Shown here piece after piece: positions 1 through 13,700 of a DNA stretch of 64,000 nt (the first letter of the stretch is position 1; each line of letters starts with the position of its first letter). The DNA lies in NCBI GenBank assembly GCA_949128115.1, contig OX421966.1, positions 2,046,001 to 2,110,000 on the forward strand. Direction: 5' to 3'. The notes below the pieces were generated by a model. The model did no database searches. It was not told where the DNA came from and was given only the letters and a program-made list of their open reading frames with translations. The DNA comes from Anaspis maculata. Taxonomy: Eukaryota; Arthropoda; Insecta; Coleoptera; Scraptiidae. Position numbers and translations under genes: made by a program.

Positions 1-3000
1 GATAAGAATGGCGTGAACGTTGATTTGACGTCATTTCAACGTATGTTGATTGACGTATCATGTGAAGAGCTAGCATTAGCATCAGTCACAGCATTTGGTC
101 CATGACAATAGAGAGCTTACCTGTTTTGAACCTGATCCTACCTAGAAATTCTTCAACTTTGCTTTATTGAAACGTCGAGAGAACGTTATATTATTGCTCG
201 CAAAGCAACGGTACCAAAGAAAGCCTTCTTCACCAAACGCGACCAAAATTATGTTTGGTGCGTTGGGCAGTATAGCAACATCTTTGAGGTCTCATTGCAA
301 CTTATCTGCAACATTGCACTTTTGTTACAATTCTGAGTATTGACTTCAACGATTATCCAACGTTATTTCAACTTTTCTGTATACACTTGACTTCACAAAC
401 TACTCTTCATCTGGATCTAGTTTAGCGATATCATATTTATGTACAGTGACTAGAACTACGTTGATTTGAATTTTTCTGAGAATAATTTGATCTCTGGACG
501 TTATAACGTTGATTACTAACGTTGTAACAACGTCGCATTATCGTTCGTATAGCAACGTTATCAAAAATGTTTTGTTTCATCAAATGCGACAAAAATATAT
601 CTCAAGTTATCAGTTTTCTGGTTCTATAGCAAAGTTACTGCGAGGTTGAATTCCAGTTATAGAACTAGCGTCAACGGTAATTCAACATCAGTCAAACGTT
701 GGTTGAAGAATTGGGTGGGAAAATAGCGCTAGCATTATTTATGAAGTTTAGTTTAGGACAATGCAGAACTATATCCTTTCGAATCTAATCTTGCCTTGAG
801 ATGCAAAAACTTGGTTCAATGAAACGTTGAATCAACGTTATATTGCTGCTCGCAAAACAACACTCAACTAGGAAAAAATCTTCTCAACCAAATGCGACAA
901 AAATCGTTCCATTCCTTTGGCTGTGTAAAATCATCGAAATCTATTGCAACGTCACGGCAATGTTCAACTTTCGCTAGAAAATCACCGTTAAAGTTCACTT
1001 AACGTCATTTCAACGTCATTCCATCGTTTGTCCATCCATTTCCAATAAAAAATTGATCAATTTCAGATAGTTGCAGAACGACGACAACTTGATGCGACGT
1101 AAAAAAAATGTTGAAATTGGGTATTTCTTGGGACTAATTTGATATCGAGAGGCCATAACATTGATCAGTAACGTTAAGACAACGTCACATTATTGCCTGC
1201 AATTCAGCTAGATCATGCTAAAAATATATATTGCTGGAAATATTCAGATTAAAACAAAAGTAGTCTTGACGCTGCTTTATAACGTTGGAACAACGTCACA
1301 TTATCGTCCGCAAAACAACGTTACCAAAGCACGTTTTCAATTCGTTTTCGAATTAAAGCAACGAAAATAACTTGTAGACCCTTTGATTGTGTAACGTGTG
1401 ATTTTACCGCAACGTTACTGCAACGTTGGAGTATTTCTCTGAAATCAGCTATCAGTTCATTCCTGATTCTGTTTTGACGATGACAGCTTCGGAAACAATG
1501 GAAAAAATTTAAAAACAAATTTCAAACCATTTTGAACTTGAGGATCTATAACGTTGCTTTATAACTTTGAAATAACGTAACATCATCGTCATGCAATCAA
1601 CCTTATCAAACAAAGTTTCTCAATTGAACGTGACAAGAATAACCTCCCATATTTCCATCTGCGTAACGGCTTCAACATTCCATCGCAACTTTGCAACATC
1701 AATGCAACGTTGGATACTTGTTGGAGAATTGACTTCCTACCAAAAATTTGGTATTTGTTCATCCGCTCCCATTTGGATATCAGTACAATTATTGCAACTG
1801 GTTTTCCAATGACCTCTCCAAGAACGTTAGACAAAGCAACGGTCAAATAACGTCTTTTGGAACTAATATAGCCAATTCACGCCACAACATTGTTCTATAA
1901 CTTCCAATCAAGATTACATCATCATTCGAATAGCAATCGTCACAAAAATTGTTCCTGATTTAAATGCAAAAAAAAGATGGTTGATCATTCTTTAGCTATA
2001 TAACGTCTGAAATAATCACAACGTTACCGCAACGTTGCAGTATTTCTACAGAATTGACGTCGACGTTAATTTAACGCCATTTCAACGTGTATCAATTCAC
2101 TCATACCAAGATATTTAGATATTGAACTAGTTTATCGATGACAGATTTGAGCACAGTGAACAAGTCAACGTCAAAATTACGTCATGCGAGAGCAATTCCA
2201 TTGCGAGACACTACGGCCTCTCTTGGTATGCAGCGGCAGCATTCCATTATTGCCGGCAAAACAAAGTTAGCAAAGAACTGTTTTTCTATACAAAAATACG
2301 AGAACAAAAAAGGTTCATTCTGTTTTGCTACGTAACTTCTTCCAGACTTTACCGCAACGTAATGGCAACGTTAAAGTATCTCTATAAAATTGACGTTTGA
2401 GTCAACTCAACGTTATTCCAACGTGGGTTCATTCACTTGTGATAAGATATTCCATTTCATTCCATTAGATAATTAAAATAGTTTATCGATTCACATTTCA
2501 CGATTCACGTCACAACACAACGTCAAAATTACGTCATTTGAAACCAGTGTGCTCGCAAGACGTTATAGTTCCGTTTGATAACGTTGAAACAACGTCTTAT
2601 TATTGCCTGCGAAACAACGTTAGCAAATGATTGTTTTGATGCAAAAATTCAGAGGAAAACACGTTTCTTACCGTTTTGCTGCGTATTTTCTCCAGGACTC
2701 AATCGCAACGTTACAGCAACGTTAAAGTATCTCTAAACAATTGACGTCAAGGTCAATTCAACGTCATTTCGACCTATGATCGTTCTTCAGTAATAAGCTA
2801 TTCAAGTCCATGCTTCAATAGTAATTTATCGATTACAGTTTCATGCACAGTTAACAGGAAACGTCAAAACTACGTCATTTGAGACCAATCCAACCGCAAG
2901 ACACTATATAGTGCTGTCTTATATGTATCGTCCGTAAAACAGCGTTACCAAAGAACTGTCTTTCTCTACCAAAATGCAAAATAAAACATATTTTACTCCC

Positions 3001-6000
3001 TTTCGAGCTATGCAGTTTTTTTCATACCTTGACGCAGCGTTTTTCTGAAGTTGAATTCAGGTTACAATATTGGAGTTCAGGTTCTCCAACGTCATAATAA
3101 CGTTAGTTTATTTGCTTGTGATTAGATATACACAAGTCCATCTTTGAACTAGTTCGACGATGACAATTCAGAAAAAAAAATACGTCACAAAAAATACGTT
3201 CAGTGTCTTTTCTATTTCCTTATTCTGCAACGTTGCTGCAATACTCAACGTCATTTGAAGGTCCATTCATACACTTGATTTTAGAAAGTTTCTTTTTTAT
3301 GGATTTAGTTGAACGATGACAGTTTTATGCAGAGTGACCGAAGCAACGTTAAAATAGATTTCTTGGGATGAACTCAATATCTAGGCGTTATGACGTTGAT
3401 TGCCAACGTTGAACCAACGTCGCATCATCGCCCGTATAGCAACGTCATCAAAAAAATGTTTTGTTTTATTAAATGCGATTGAAATATATTTTTAGTGGTC
3501 AGATTCATCGCTAAGTTACTGCAAAGTCGAATTCTAGTTATGGAACTAACGTCAACGTTTATTCAACGTCATTCAAACCTTTGTCAGTTGGAACATTGTG
3601 TTGTAAAAGAGCGTTAGCATTATTTGCATTGTTTAGTCCATGGCGATGAAGAGCTATATTTTTTTTACGCAGTCTTACTTTGAATTTGTATATTTTTGCC
3701 TCATTGAAACGTTGAGGCAACGTCAATTCATCGTCCTCAAAATAACGTAGCCAAAAAAAATTCCTCAAATGCCACAAAAATCACATTCCATACGTTTGGG
3801 GTTGTAACATTTTCAGATCGCAACGTTACTGCAACTTTACACTTTTGTTATAATATTGACCTTAACGAGAATTCAACGTCATTTTAACGTTCATTCGTAC
3901 TTGATTTAAGAAATTACTATTTTTACGGATCTAGTTGAGTGATGACTGTTCCATGCACAGTGACCTAACCAACGTTAAAATAGAAATTTTTTCATAAAAA
4001 TTCAATATTGTTATGCTATAACGTTGTTTATTGAACCTTGAAACAACGTCGCATTATCGCCTGTATGGCAAAGTTATTTTTGGAATTTGTTTCCTCCCAT
4101 GAAATTTTTATTAAGGGTTTTCAGGTTTCATCGCAAAGCTACTGCAAAGTTGGATTCTGATTATGGAATCAACTTCGACGTTAATTCAACGTCATTAAGA
4201 GCTGTGTCAGTTGAAGCATAATGCGATAAAATTGCGTTATCATTATTCATGTCGTTTGGTCCATGATAATGCAGAGCTATACTCTTTCGAACCAAATCTT
4301 ACTTCGAATCGTTATAACTTTGCTCTACTGGAACGTTAAGACAACGTCATTTCGTCGTTTGCAAAATACCGTTGCAAAAAAATTTTCTTCAAACAAATGT
4401 CACAGAAATTACGATTCATGCCTTTGGCAGTATATTTTTCAGGTTTTATCGCAACTTCACTGCAACCTCACACGTTAGTTATCATAAGATTGAAGTCAAC
4501 GTCTATTTAACGTCATTTCAACGTTCAATTATACATCTGATTCAAAAAATTACTTTTCCGATGGAACTAGTTAGCAGTTTATCCATATTGACCAAAACAA
4601 TATTGAAACAATTTTTTTTCAATTTTAATATCGAGGCAGTATAACGTTGATTACTAACGTTTAAACAATGTCGCATTATCGCTGGTATAGGTTGAACGAT
4701 GATCCATTGATGCACAGCTGAGAAATCAAAGGTTGGAATAGAATCTTTTGGAACTGATTTGATATCAAAACGCTATAACGTAGCTTCATAACGTTTAAAC
4801 AACGTCAAAATATCGGCCGCAATGCAGCGTTACCAGAAACCATCAAATGGTCAGTGGCTATTTCTGCATTGAAGACACTTGCGACATTTTCAGCAGTGAT
4901 GTGTGGTCAATCAAGAGCATTTTTGATGGCATGACCAATAATTAGTCTGTTTCTCAATGTCGATGGCGCTGTTTTTTGTATTTTTATTTTTCCTTTTTCT
5001 TCCTTTTTTGCCTCTTATTTCAATCAGTTAGTGTCGCTGCGGTGGTCTATTCCTTTTCCTCTGTATATAATTCTTTGTAATTATACATATAATTATGTGT
5101 GTATAATTGTCCTGCCAATTTGACCTTTATTATTAATTTTGTTTGAATTTCATTTGATTTATTGATATCGTTTCCGTCTTGTAAATAGGTAAAACATGTA
5201 AGATGCTGGTTCAAATTAAATTAAAAAAAAAATAACGTTGCTTGATAACGTTGAAGCAACGTCATCAAAAACCGATCTGCCACCTGTTTTTTCAATCAAA
5301 TGCAACGAGAATAACTTTTGAATAATTGAGCTCTTGAATCTCACTGCAAAGTTGGATTATAGCTATGAACTGAAATTAACGTCATTTCAACGATATTTTA
5401 ACGTGCTCCAGTTGAAGAAATGTGTGAAAAATAGCGTGATCATTAAGGCGATTCAAGCTTTTTTTTGCGCCTCATTCCACCTTGAGATGCTGAAACGTTG
5501 CTTCATTGTAACGTTAAGGCAACGTCGTTGTTGTCTGCAAGACAACGTTACCAAAAAACCTCCTCCAAATAAATACGTGGATCGATAGATCATCGATAGA
5601 TAAATACGATAATCCTATTATCGTACTTGATATTGACTTATTCAATATCGAGACTCTGCAACGTTGATTACTAGCATTAAAACAACGTCGCAATATCGCC
5701 TGTTCAGCAACGTCGTCATAAACCGTGTTCTTCAATCAAACGCGATAAAAATATATTCTCAGTGATGAGGTTTGAAGGTTTTATTGCAAAATTGCTGCAA
5801 AGTTGAATTTTAGTTACGAAACTAACGTAAACGTTATATCAACGTCATTTGAATCTGTGTCAGTTGAAAAGTTGTGTAAGGGAATAGCGTTAGCATCATT
5901 CACATTATTCTGTCCATGGCGATGCATGGCTTATTCGTTTGAACCCAATCTTACTTGGAATTGCTAGAATTTTGCTCCATTGAAACGTTGAGATAACTTG

Positions 6001-8060
6001 ATTTTATCGCCCGCAAAATAACGTTGGCAAAATCTTCCCCTGAGCAAATGTCACAAAAATTACGTTATATGTCTTAGGCACGGTGGGAGTATTTGGACTT
6101 CATCGCAACGTTACTGCAACCATTGAACTTTTGCTGGAAGATTGACATTAACGGTTGTACAACGTCATTTTAACGTCTATTTACATACTTGATTTTAGAA
6201 AGTTACTCTTTCTACTGATCTGTATGGTTGAACGCTGACATTTCCATTCATAGTGACCAAAATCATGTTGGCATATAATTTTCCTAAGATTAATTCGAGT
6301 TCGAGGCATAATAACGTTGACAACTAACGTTTATGCAACCCCGCAATATCGTCCGTATAGCAACATTTGAAAGACCGTTCTCCACCATGAAATGCGACTG
6401 GAATATCTTCTCGGTGATCAGGTTTCCTGGTTTCATCGCGAAGTTATTGCAAAGTTGAATTCCAGTTATGGAACTAACGTCAACGGTAATTCAACGTAAT
6501 TTGAACCTGTGCAAGTTGAGGCACTGTGAGAAAATAGCGTTAGCAATATTCACAAGTTCAACGCAATCTTACTTTGAATCACTATAACTTTGCTCCATTC
6601 AAACGTCAAAGCAACGTCATTTTATCGTCCGTGAAATAACGTTGCCAAAAAAAGTCTCTTTTGAATTGAATGCCACAAGAAATAGGCTGTGGAGCCCTTT
6701 TCAGATTTTATTACAACGTTACTGCAACTCCACATTTTTGTCGACGTCAACGATTATCCAACGTCATTTCGATGTTTATTTACTCATTTGTGATTAAAAA
6801 TGTCTGTACTTCAAAAACTGGTTGAACGATCCGGTTCCACGCACAGGAAACAAAACAAAGTTCAAGAAGAATCTCTTAAAATCGATCAAATTTTGAAACG
6901 CTACAACGTTGCTTGACAACGTTTGAACAACGTCACAATATCACTTGCAATGCAACGTTACCAAAAAACGTTTCTGTCTATACAAAGCGACAAGAATATT
7001 TTCCTAATAAATTAGCTTTTGAGTTCAGCCGCGAAGTTACTTCAAAGTTGAATTTCTTAGTTGAAATAACTTCGACGTCAATTTGACGTCATTCAAACGT
7101 GTGTCATTATGTGCAAGAATAGCTGTAGCATAATTTAGAACGTTTAGTCTTACGGCGATGCGAAGCTAGCTATATTCTTTTGAACCCAATATCACTTAGA
7201 AATGCTCCAATGAAACGTTGAAACAACGTCATATTGTTGTTCGTGAAACAACGTTTGCAAAAAATGACGTTTCAGTTCCAAACGCGATAAAAATCTTTCC
7301 GTCCCTCTGGTTGTGTAACATCTGTTGAATTCCACCGCAACGTTACGGCAACGTTGAACTATTGCCATAAAATCATCGTCAAAGGTTTTTCAACGTCTTT
7401 TCAACGTTTATCCATCCACTTTTAATTAGAAATTGCTCTGTTCTTGAAGATAGTTGAACGATGACTGTTCCATGCACAGTTAACAAAACAACGTTGAAAT
7501 AGAGTTTTTTTGGAGTGATTTGATATCGAGAGACTATAACGTTGATAAGTAATGTTGAAACAACGTTGCATTATTGCCCGCAACGCAACATCACCGACTT
7601 GTTTTCCCTGTCAAATTCGACAAAAATATCTTTTTCATCAATTTTGCTCTTTCAGGTCTCATAGATTCTATTTCTGTCACAACGTTACAGCAACGTTAAA
7701 TTTTTGTTATGAAACTACGCCAACGTGGATTTAACGACTCCATTACCTGTATTCAGCCACTTGTTATCAATTTGGAATTGGTTAACCCTCGGGTTAACCG
7801 TAAAAATTTCGAATATACTCATTTGAAACCTATCTGAGTTCGAGACGTTATTAGTTGCTTGATAACGTTGCGGCAACAATAAAGACTTGTCAGCAAGTCA
7901 ACGTTATCAAAGAACTTTTTTTAATCAAACACGATAGATATAGTTTTGCGTTCTTTGTCTCTTAATTACAGTCTTTTGGCTATGTAACACTTGACTTTTT
8001 CATAACGTTACTGCAATGTTGAATCATAATAATTAAACTAACGTTATTTTCAACCTCATT
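1..8060. repeat. Degenerate AACGTT-rich tandem array, monomer about 300-340 bp
   Basis: The stretch is built of diverged copies of one unit. Recurring elements in order are: TAACGTTG..., AACAACGTC, a gCAACGTTACCAAA block, aTGCGACAAAAAT, CGCAACGTTACTGCAACGTT, GACGTCAACG, TTCAACGTCATTTCAACG and a TGTTCATTCACTTG-like block. Anchor blocks such as GCAACGTTACnGCAACGTT recur near 1407, 2017, 2353, 2704, 6110, 6715 and 7335, which gives a unit of roughly 300-340 bp. The array stops just before the splice acceptor at 8097, so it probably fills the preceding intron of the monooxygenase gene and runs out of the left edge. No exon was recognised inside it; short open frames here are repeat translations. 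Confidence 0.85.
4838..5233 (+). mobile_element. Insertion with 3' A-rich tail, possibly a truncated LINE end
   Basis: A stretch of about 395 bp unlike the surrounding AACGTT array interrupts it and ends in an A-rich tail (about 5218-5233), after which the array resumes. The first part holds an open frame of 35 codons closing with TAG at 4943-4945. It is followed by T-rich sequence and then ATTATACAT-like AT-rich sequence. A short coding end, a 3' UTR and a poly(A)-like tail suggest a 5'-truncated non-LTR retrotransposon. The 35-residue frame has no motif I can name and no clean target-site duplication is visible, so the class is an inference. Confidence 0.35.
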
Positions 8061-8097
8061 TCAACCTGTGTTCATTTTGTTGCATTTTGCTTTACAG

Positions 8098-10143
8098 TTC
8101 GAAGTGATGAACAACATGAACACGATGTACTGGTGCAAAGTGTTCAAAGCCCCCACGCTCCAGCACAAGCATCACATAGTGGGCTACGAACCCCTGATCG
8201 GCACAAACCACACGTCCCTTCTCCACCACATGATCCTCCACGAGTGCGAGCTGGACGACAAGGAGGACTTCACTCGCTGGGAGGCCTTCTCCAAGGAACA
8301 GGGCCGGCTGTGCTACGGCCCCTCGACCCCGCCCCAGTGGGAAAGGTGCCTCACGCCTCTGGTGGCCTGGGCCATCGGATCCAAGGGCGAAAACTTCCCT
8401 CAGCACGTCGGTCTGCCTCTGGCCGCCAAGAAGAACTCGTACTATATGCTGGAGGTGCACTTCGACAATCCCAGCATGAAGCAGGTCAAGGACACGTCCG
8501 GCCTGAGGCTGCTGTACACCAGCGAGCTGAGGGAGAACGACGGGGGCATTCTGGCCACCGGGATCACGCTCAGCAGTCTGCACTTCATCCCTCCGTACCA
8601 GAAAGAGTACAAGACGGCGGGGTATTGCAGCACGGGGTGCACCAAGGAGGCGTTTCCCAAGGACGGGATACATGTGGTCAGCGTGATGCTGCACAGCCAC
8701 CTGGCCGGGAGGAAGATGAAGCTGAGGCATGTTCGCGGTGGGAAAGAGCTCCAGCCCTTGGCTCAGGTATTTATACCAAATTTTTTGGTTATTTGTAAGC
8801 TTCACTGGGTCTTGGCTTTGGTTTTGCTCTCAGTTTTGGTTTTTGATGTTCATTTGATTCTGCCCATTCAGCTTCAGTTTTAATCTGGGTTTTGTCTTGG
8901 TTTTGGTCTTGGTCTTAGTTTTGCCGTTTTCGCCTCAGTTTTAGTCATCGTTTGTCTTAGTTTTTGTTTTGAATGTGGTCTTGGTTATGGTCTTGGTTTT
9001 GAGCATAGTTCAAGCCTTCCCTTTGGTTCTGGTTTTGGTCTTGGTCCAAGTTTTTCATCTTGGTTTTGCTTTTGGTTTCGATCTCAGTACTGGTACTAAT
9101 CTTAGATTCTGTAACTCCAATAGTTGGTACTTGTACTGATAAAAACTCTTCACAGGACGACCACTACGACTTCAACTACCAGCAGTCAAGGACTTTGTCT
9201 CAAGACACGATTATCCTGCCAGGAGACGGTCTGATCACCGAGTGCACTTATTCGACGGTTAACCGAAATCGGCCGACTCTCGGAGGCTATTCGACCAAAG
9301 AAGAAATGTGCCTGGCTTTCGTCTTGCACTACCCCAGAACCGAGCTCTCCGGATGCTACTCCATGTCCCCCATCAAGTACTTCTTCGAAACTCTGGGAGT
9401 CAGAGAGTTTTACGGAAAGACCATGCCGGAAATCGAGACCATGTTCCTGCATGGAGAGTAAGTTCGCTTTATTCTCCTCCTGTTGCAATCTCATTCAACG
9501 TTTTTTTTTCTGTAGGAGTGACATCCCAGTGTCGCCATCTGTGCCCTCCAAGCCGCTGTTCTCGTACCAACCAGGCGACGAAATGTCTCCGGAAGCCAAC
9601 CAGAGGGCCATCATAGCCCTGCAGAACGCCAAGGACTACACGATCGAGGGCGAAAGCCACGAAGGCACGACGCTGTTCGACAAGTTGGTGATCAAAGATC
9701 CGCTGGAGTTCAGGAACAAGACCTTCAGCAAACACCTGCAGAGCATTCCGTACAACGAAACGTTGCTGACGAAGAAGATGGAAGAGTACTTCTACACGGG
9801 CTTGCACCTGACGTTCTGCAGAAAACGGGACGATTCTTTGGCCATTGTGAGTTGTACTTCTGTTGACCAAAAGATTTCGCTAACTCTCGCCAGATGGCGC
9901 CAAGCATTTAACCGCCTTACGTGCCTACCTCTACAGATATATTTTTAGCGAGTTACTGAATGTGTTTTGATTTTACAGAAAGAAAACGTGGTTCAGTTCC
10001 CGAACTTTACGGCCTACTCGGACAAAGAAGAACAGATCCAGTGCTCCTACAAGCTGAAGAGGTCACCTGCGTCGTCTACACAACTGAAATCTTCGAGTCT
10101 TTGTGTTGTTTTTGCAGTCTCAGCGTACATTGTCCTATTCTAA
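8098..10143 (+). CDS. DBH-like (MOXD1-type) copper monooxygenase, last four exons
   Basis: Exons 8098-8766, 9156-9457, 9516-9846 and 9979-10143 join in frame through GT-AG introns of 389, 58 and 132 bp, giving 488 residues to a TAA stop. The family is the copper type II, ascorbate-dependent monooxygenases (dopamine beta-hydroxylase, tyramine beta-hydroxylase, MOXD1), which hydroxylate substrates in the secretory pathway. All copper ligands expected from the family are visible, numbering from the first visible residue: the HH pair in LLHHM (43-44), the His of EVHFDNP (121), HSH in LHSHLAGRK (199-201) and Met in GGYSTKEEMC (274). Both copper domains are therefore complete. The N-terminal signal peptide and DOMON domain are missing and must lie upstream of the window, because the first exon opens at an acceptor in phase 0. 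The C-terminus ends in a Ser-rich stretch and about 14 hydrophobic residues with no basic tail, as in a GPI or tail anchor. Exons are GC-rich against AT-rich flanks. Family assignment is secure; the exact subfamily and substrate are not. Confidence 0.93.
8800..9110 (+). repeat. TTGGTTTTGGTCTTGG-type simple repeat in monooxygenase intron
   Basis: Most of the 389-bp intron between exons 8098-8766 and 9156-9457 is an imperfect GT/T-rich minisatellite built from TTGGTTTTGGTCTTGG-like units. It lets open frames run past the true splice sites at both ends, so frames reading through it are not coding. Confidence 0.8.
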
Positions 10144-10739
10144 GCCCAAAAAAATGTGAAAAACTGCTTTTTTTGAGTAGGCAAACTGCAGTAAAGTGCC
10201 ACTTGAAAGCTTGTATACAAGGAGCAGTTTATCAATAGTCAGGCACCTCTTAGCCCTTTCAGTTGACAGTTAACCTCACACTCATAATTGGCCTTGAATG
10301 GAGAACTTTTGATCAATTAGACTTTAACCAGAGAAACAGGCATTTGTGTGTTTTTGAGAGAAAAAAAAAGTGAGAAAGAAAAGAAAGATTGAGGGAGAAT
10401 TGAAGTAAGAGACAAATAGAGTGAAAGAGAGAATAGGAGAGAAATAGAGTAAGAAAGAAAGAGATAAAGGGAGAAAGAGAGATAGAGAGAGATGGAAGCA
10501 AGAAAAATGTAGATGTAAATATTTCGCGTGGGTAATTATTATTATTTAAGCATCAAATAATGTACATATCATCACCAATTGACCAAAAAATTATTTATAT
10601 TTTAGTTTTTATGCGATTTAATGCTGTGACTTTTTTTAAGTTTCTTATTATTTCTAAGTAAATTGTACTTATATTTATATCTGAGAAATGAAAGTAGTGA
10701 AACAATGTTCGAGTCTTTTTGTCCCTGTTGCAAATTACA
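10144..10739 (+). other. 3' flank of the monooxygenase gene with a GA-rich tract
   Basis: No gene seen. A purine tract of GAGA/GAAAGA repeats covers about 10358-10503. The remainder is AT-rich and should include the 3' UTR, although no perfect AATAAA was found close to the stop. Confidence 0.6.
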
Positions 10740-13700
10740 AAAATATCCTGCGTGAACGCTGCTTTAGCAAAAAAACAAGTATAAAATTTATTCGAAAGTA
10801 GAGCTGGGCGTTGACTTTTTTCAAGGCGACGCGTGACCAGAGTTAGGTGTAAACGCCGCTTTAGTTTTTGAGGCGAAGGAATTAGAAAGAAACGAGATGA
10901 ACTTCATAGATTTGATGATAAAATGATCTGCTTGAAGCTACGCTTGCACTTTGTCATGAAACTTGAAACTAGCTGTTCAATTCACCAATAGTGGCACATG
11001 CCTACAGATGCTTGTAAGCGTTGCTTTAGTCGATAAAGCAAAATATGGAATCAATTCAAAACTAAACATAGGCGTTTACTTTTTGGCAAAGGTGACTCGT
11101 GACCAGAGCTTGGTATAAATGCCGCTTTAGTTTTTAAGGTTGAGAAATGAAAAAAAAAACAAGCTGAGTTCCATAGACTCGACGATATAATTATCTTCTT
11201 AAAGCTACGCTTGCACTTTGTCATGAAACTTGGAGCTTGTTTGGAATAAACGCCGCTTTAGTTTTTGAGGCAAAGAAATCAGAAGAAAACTAGATGAAGT
11301 TCATAGGTTTTACGATTTGATATCTACTTAAAGCTGCGCTTGCACATTGCCAATAAATCTGGCTCGCCGAAAGCGACATAATACTGAATCTACTGTAAAC
11401 GCTAATTTATATTTCAAGTCCAGTTAGCGACACAGGGTTCAATCTAACGTAAACCTTGCTTAATACTTCAAGGCGAGTCGAGGAAAAGATTGCTGAACTG
11501 AGAAAGCGGCGAGGAAAGCGGTGAGGCTCCATCTATAAAGGATCAAGATAAAGCATTGTTCACACTTTATAATGTAGCTGAAAACAGTACCTACCCATTT
11601 GTAACTATGCCGAAAGCAAATTTGAATTTAAAGTACGTGTAAACAATGCTTTCTGTTTCTAAATGAAATAGGGACACAGGATTAGTATCACTGTGAACGT
11701 GGCTTAATTGTTCAAGAAGTGTTGAAAAGAAGATTGCCGAGCCAAAGGCGAGACTTTAGTTATAAAACCGAAATATAAAGCTCCATTTGCACTTTGTAGT
11801 GTAGCTGAAGAAGTCATTCGTAGCTCGCCTAAAGCGACATAAGACTGAATATACGTGTAAACGATGCTTTATGTTTCTGAATAAAACAGTGACACAGGAT
11901 TGATTCTACTGTAAACGTTGCTTAATGGTTCGAGAAGTGTTGGGATAATATTGCCGAGCTGAAAGCTAGACTTCAATTGTGAAGCCAATACATAAAGCTC
12001 CATTCACATTCTGTAGTTTATCATGTGTAGCTCTCCGGAAGCGACATCAGACTTCATATACGTGTGAACGATGCATTATGTTCCACAAAAAGCTAGCGAC
12101 GCAGGATCAATTCTACTGTGAACGTCGCATAATGGTTCAAGGAGTGTCGGAAAGAAGATTGCCCCCGAGATTGCCGAGCCGAAGGCGAGGCTTTATCATT
12201 AACGCAACAATATAAAGCTCAGTCTGCACTGTGTAATAAGATATGGATACTATATGTCTCTAGCCAAAAGCGATACAGAACTAAACCTACCTGTGAACAT
12301 CGCTTTATAATTCAAGGCGAGTCGAAAAAAAATTTGCCGAGGCGAAAGCAAGGCTTTATTACTGAAGCAACAATATAAAGCCCTATTTGCACTGTGTATG
12401 AAGGCTGGAAAAAAAAATATGACGCTTGTCAAAAGCGCTACAGAACTTAAGTTACGTGTAAACATCGCTTCATATTTCAAGGCAAGTCAAAAAAAATCAC
12501 CGAGCCGAAGGCGAGGCTTTATTTTTCAAGCAACAACATAAAGCCTTGTCTGTACTGTACAACAGAACTGGAAAAATTATTTCACGCTAGCTAACACCAA
12601 TACAGGGTTGAATGAGCGTGTAAACATATCTTTGTAATTCAAGGCGAGTGCAAACGAAGCTCGCCGAATCAAATGCGAGGTTTAATTATTGATGCAACAA
12701 TATAAAAGCTTGTTTGCATTGAGTATTGAGGCTGTTGAAGTTAATTGGCGCTAGTCGGACAATACCAAATTAAATCTACGTGTAAACGCGTTTCATATCT
12801 AAAGGCTAGTCGCGGAGAAGCTTACCGAGCCGGACGCAAGACTTTATTATTGAAGCAACAGTATAAAGCTTAGTCTGCACCGTGTGAAAAGATGAATAAT
12901 TCTACGTGTGAACATTGCTCATAAATCAAAGCGAGTCGGGAAGAAGCTTGCTGAGCCTAAAGCAAGGCTTTATTATTGAAGTAACATTATAAAACCTCGT
13001 CTGCACTGTGTGATAAACCTAGAAAAATCATTTGGCGCTAGCCGACAGCGATATCCGCATAAATCTACGTGTGAACATCGCTTTATTATATTCCAAAGTG
13101 AGCAGAAAAAAGCTTGCCGAGTCGAAGGCGAAGCTTTATTATTCAAGCAACAATATATAGCTTAGCCTGCACTGTGTAATAAACCTGGAGAAACTATTTG
13201 ACGATAGCTAAGACAGGATTAAATCTACGTGTGGACGTTGCTTTATCAAGCGCAAAGAAAGTCAAAAAGAAGCTTGCTGAGCCAAAGGCAAGACTTTATA
13301 ATTGGAGTAACAACATAAAGCCTCGTGCACACTGTGTTATAGAACTGGAAATATTATTTGACGTTGGCTGAAAACAATACAGGAGAAATTTACGTGTAAA
13401 CATCGCTTCATATTCCAAGGCAAGTTGAGAAAAGAAGATCGTCGAGGCGAAGGCGGAGCTTTATTCCCAAAGCAACAATTAAAGCTTCGTCTGCGCTGTG
13501 TGATAGTGATAAAATTTAAAACATTATTTGACCCTAGCTGAAAGCAATACACGACTGAATCTACGTGTGAACGTCGCTTCAGAATCCAAAAGAATTCGAA
13601 AAGAAGCATGCCAAGCCGTAGGCGAGGATGCATTTTTGGAGCAACAACATAAAGCCTCGTCTGCACTGTGTAATAGGACTGGAAATATCATTTGACGCTA

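Noticed and set aside
8133..8798. Plus-strand open frame of 221 codons in another frame of the same exon
   Set aside because: Shadow frame with no motif. Composition bias of the true exon explains its length.
8092..8805. Minus-strand open frame of 237 codons opposite the first monooxygenase exon
   Set aside because: It is the antisense shadow of a GC-rich coding exon. The plus-strand frame carries all family motifs and proper splice sites.
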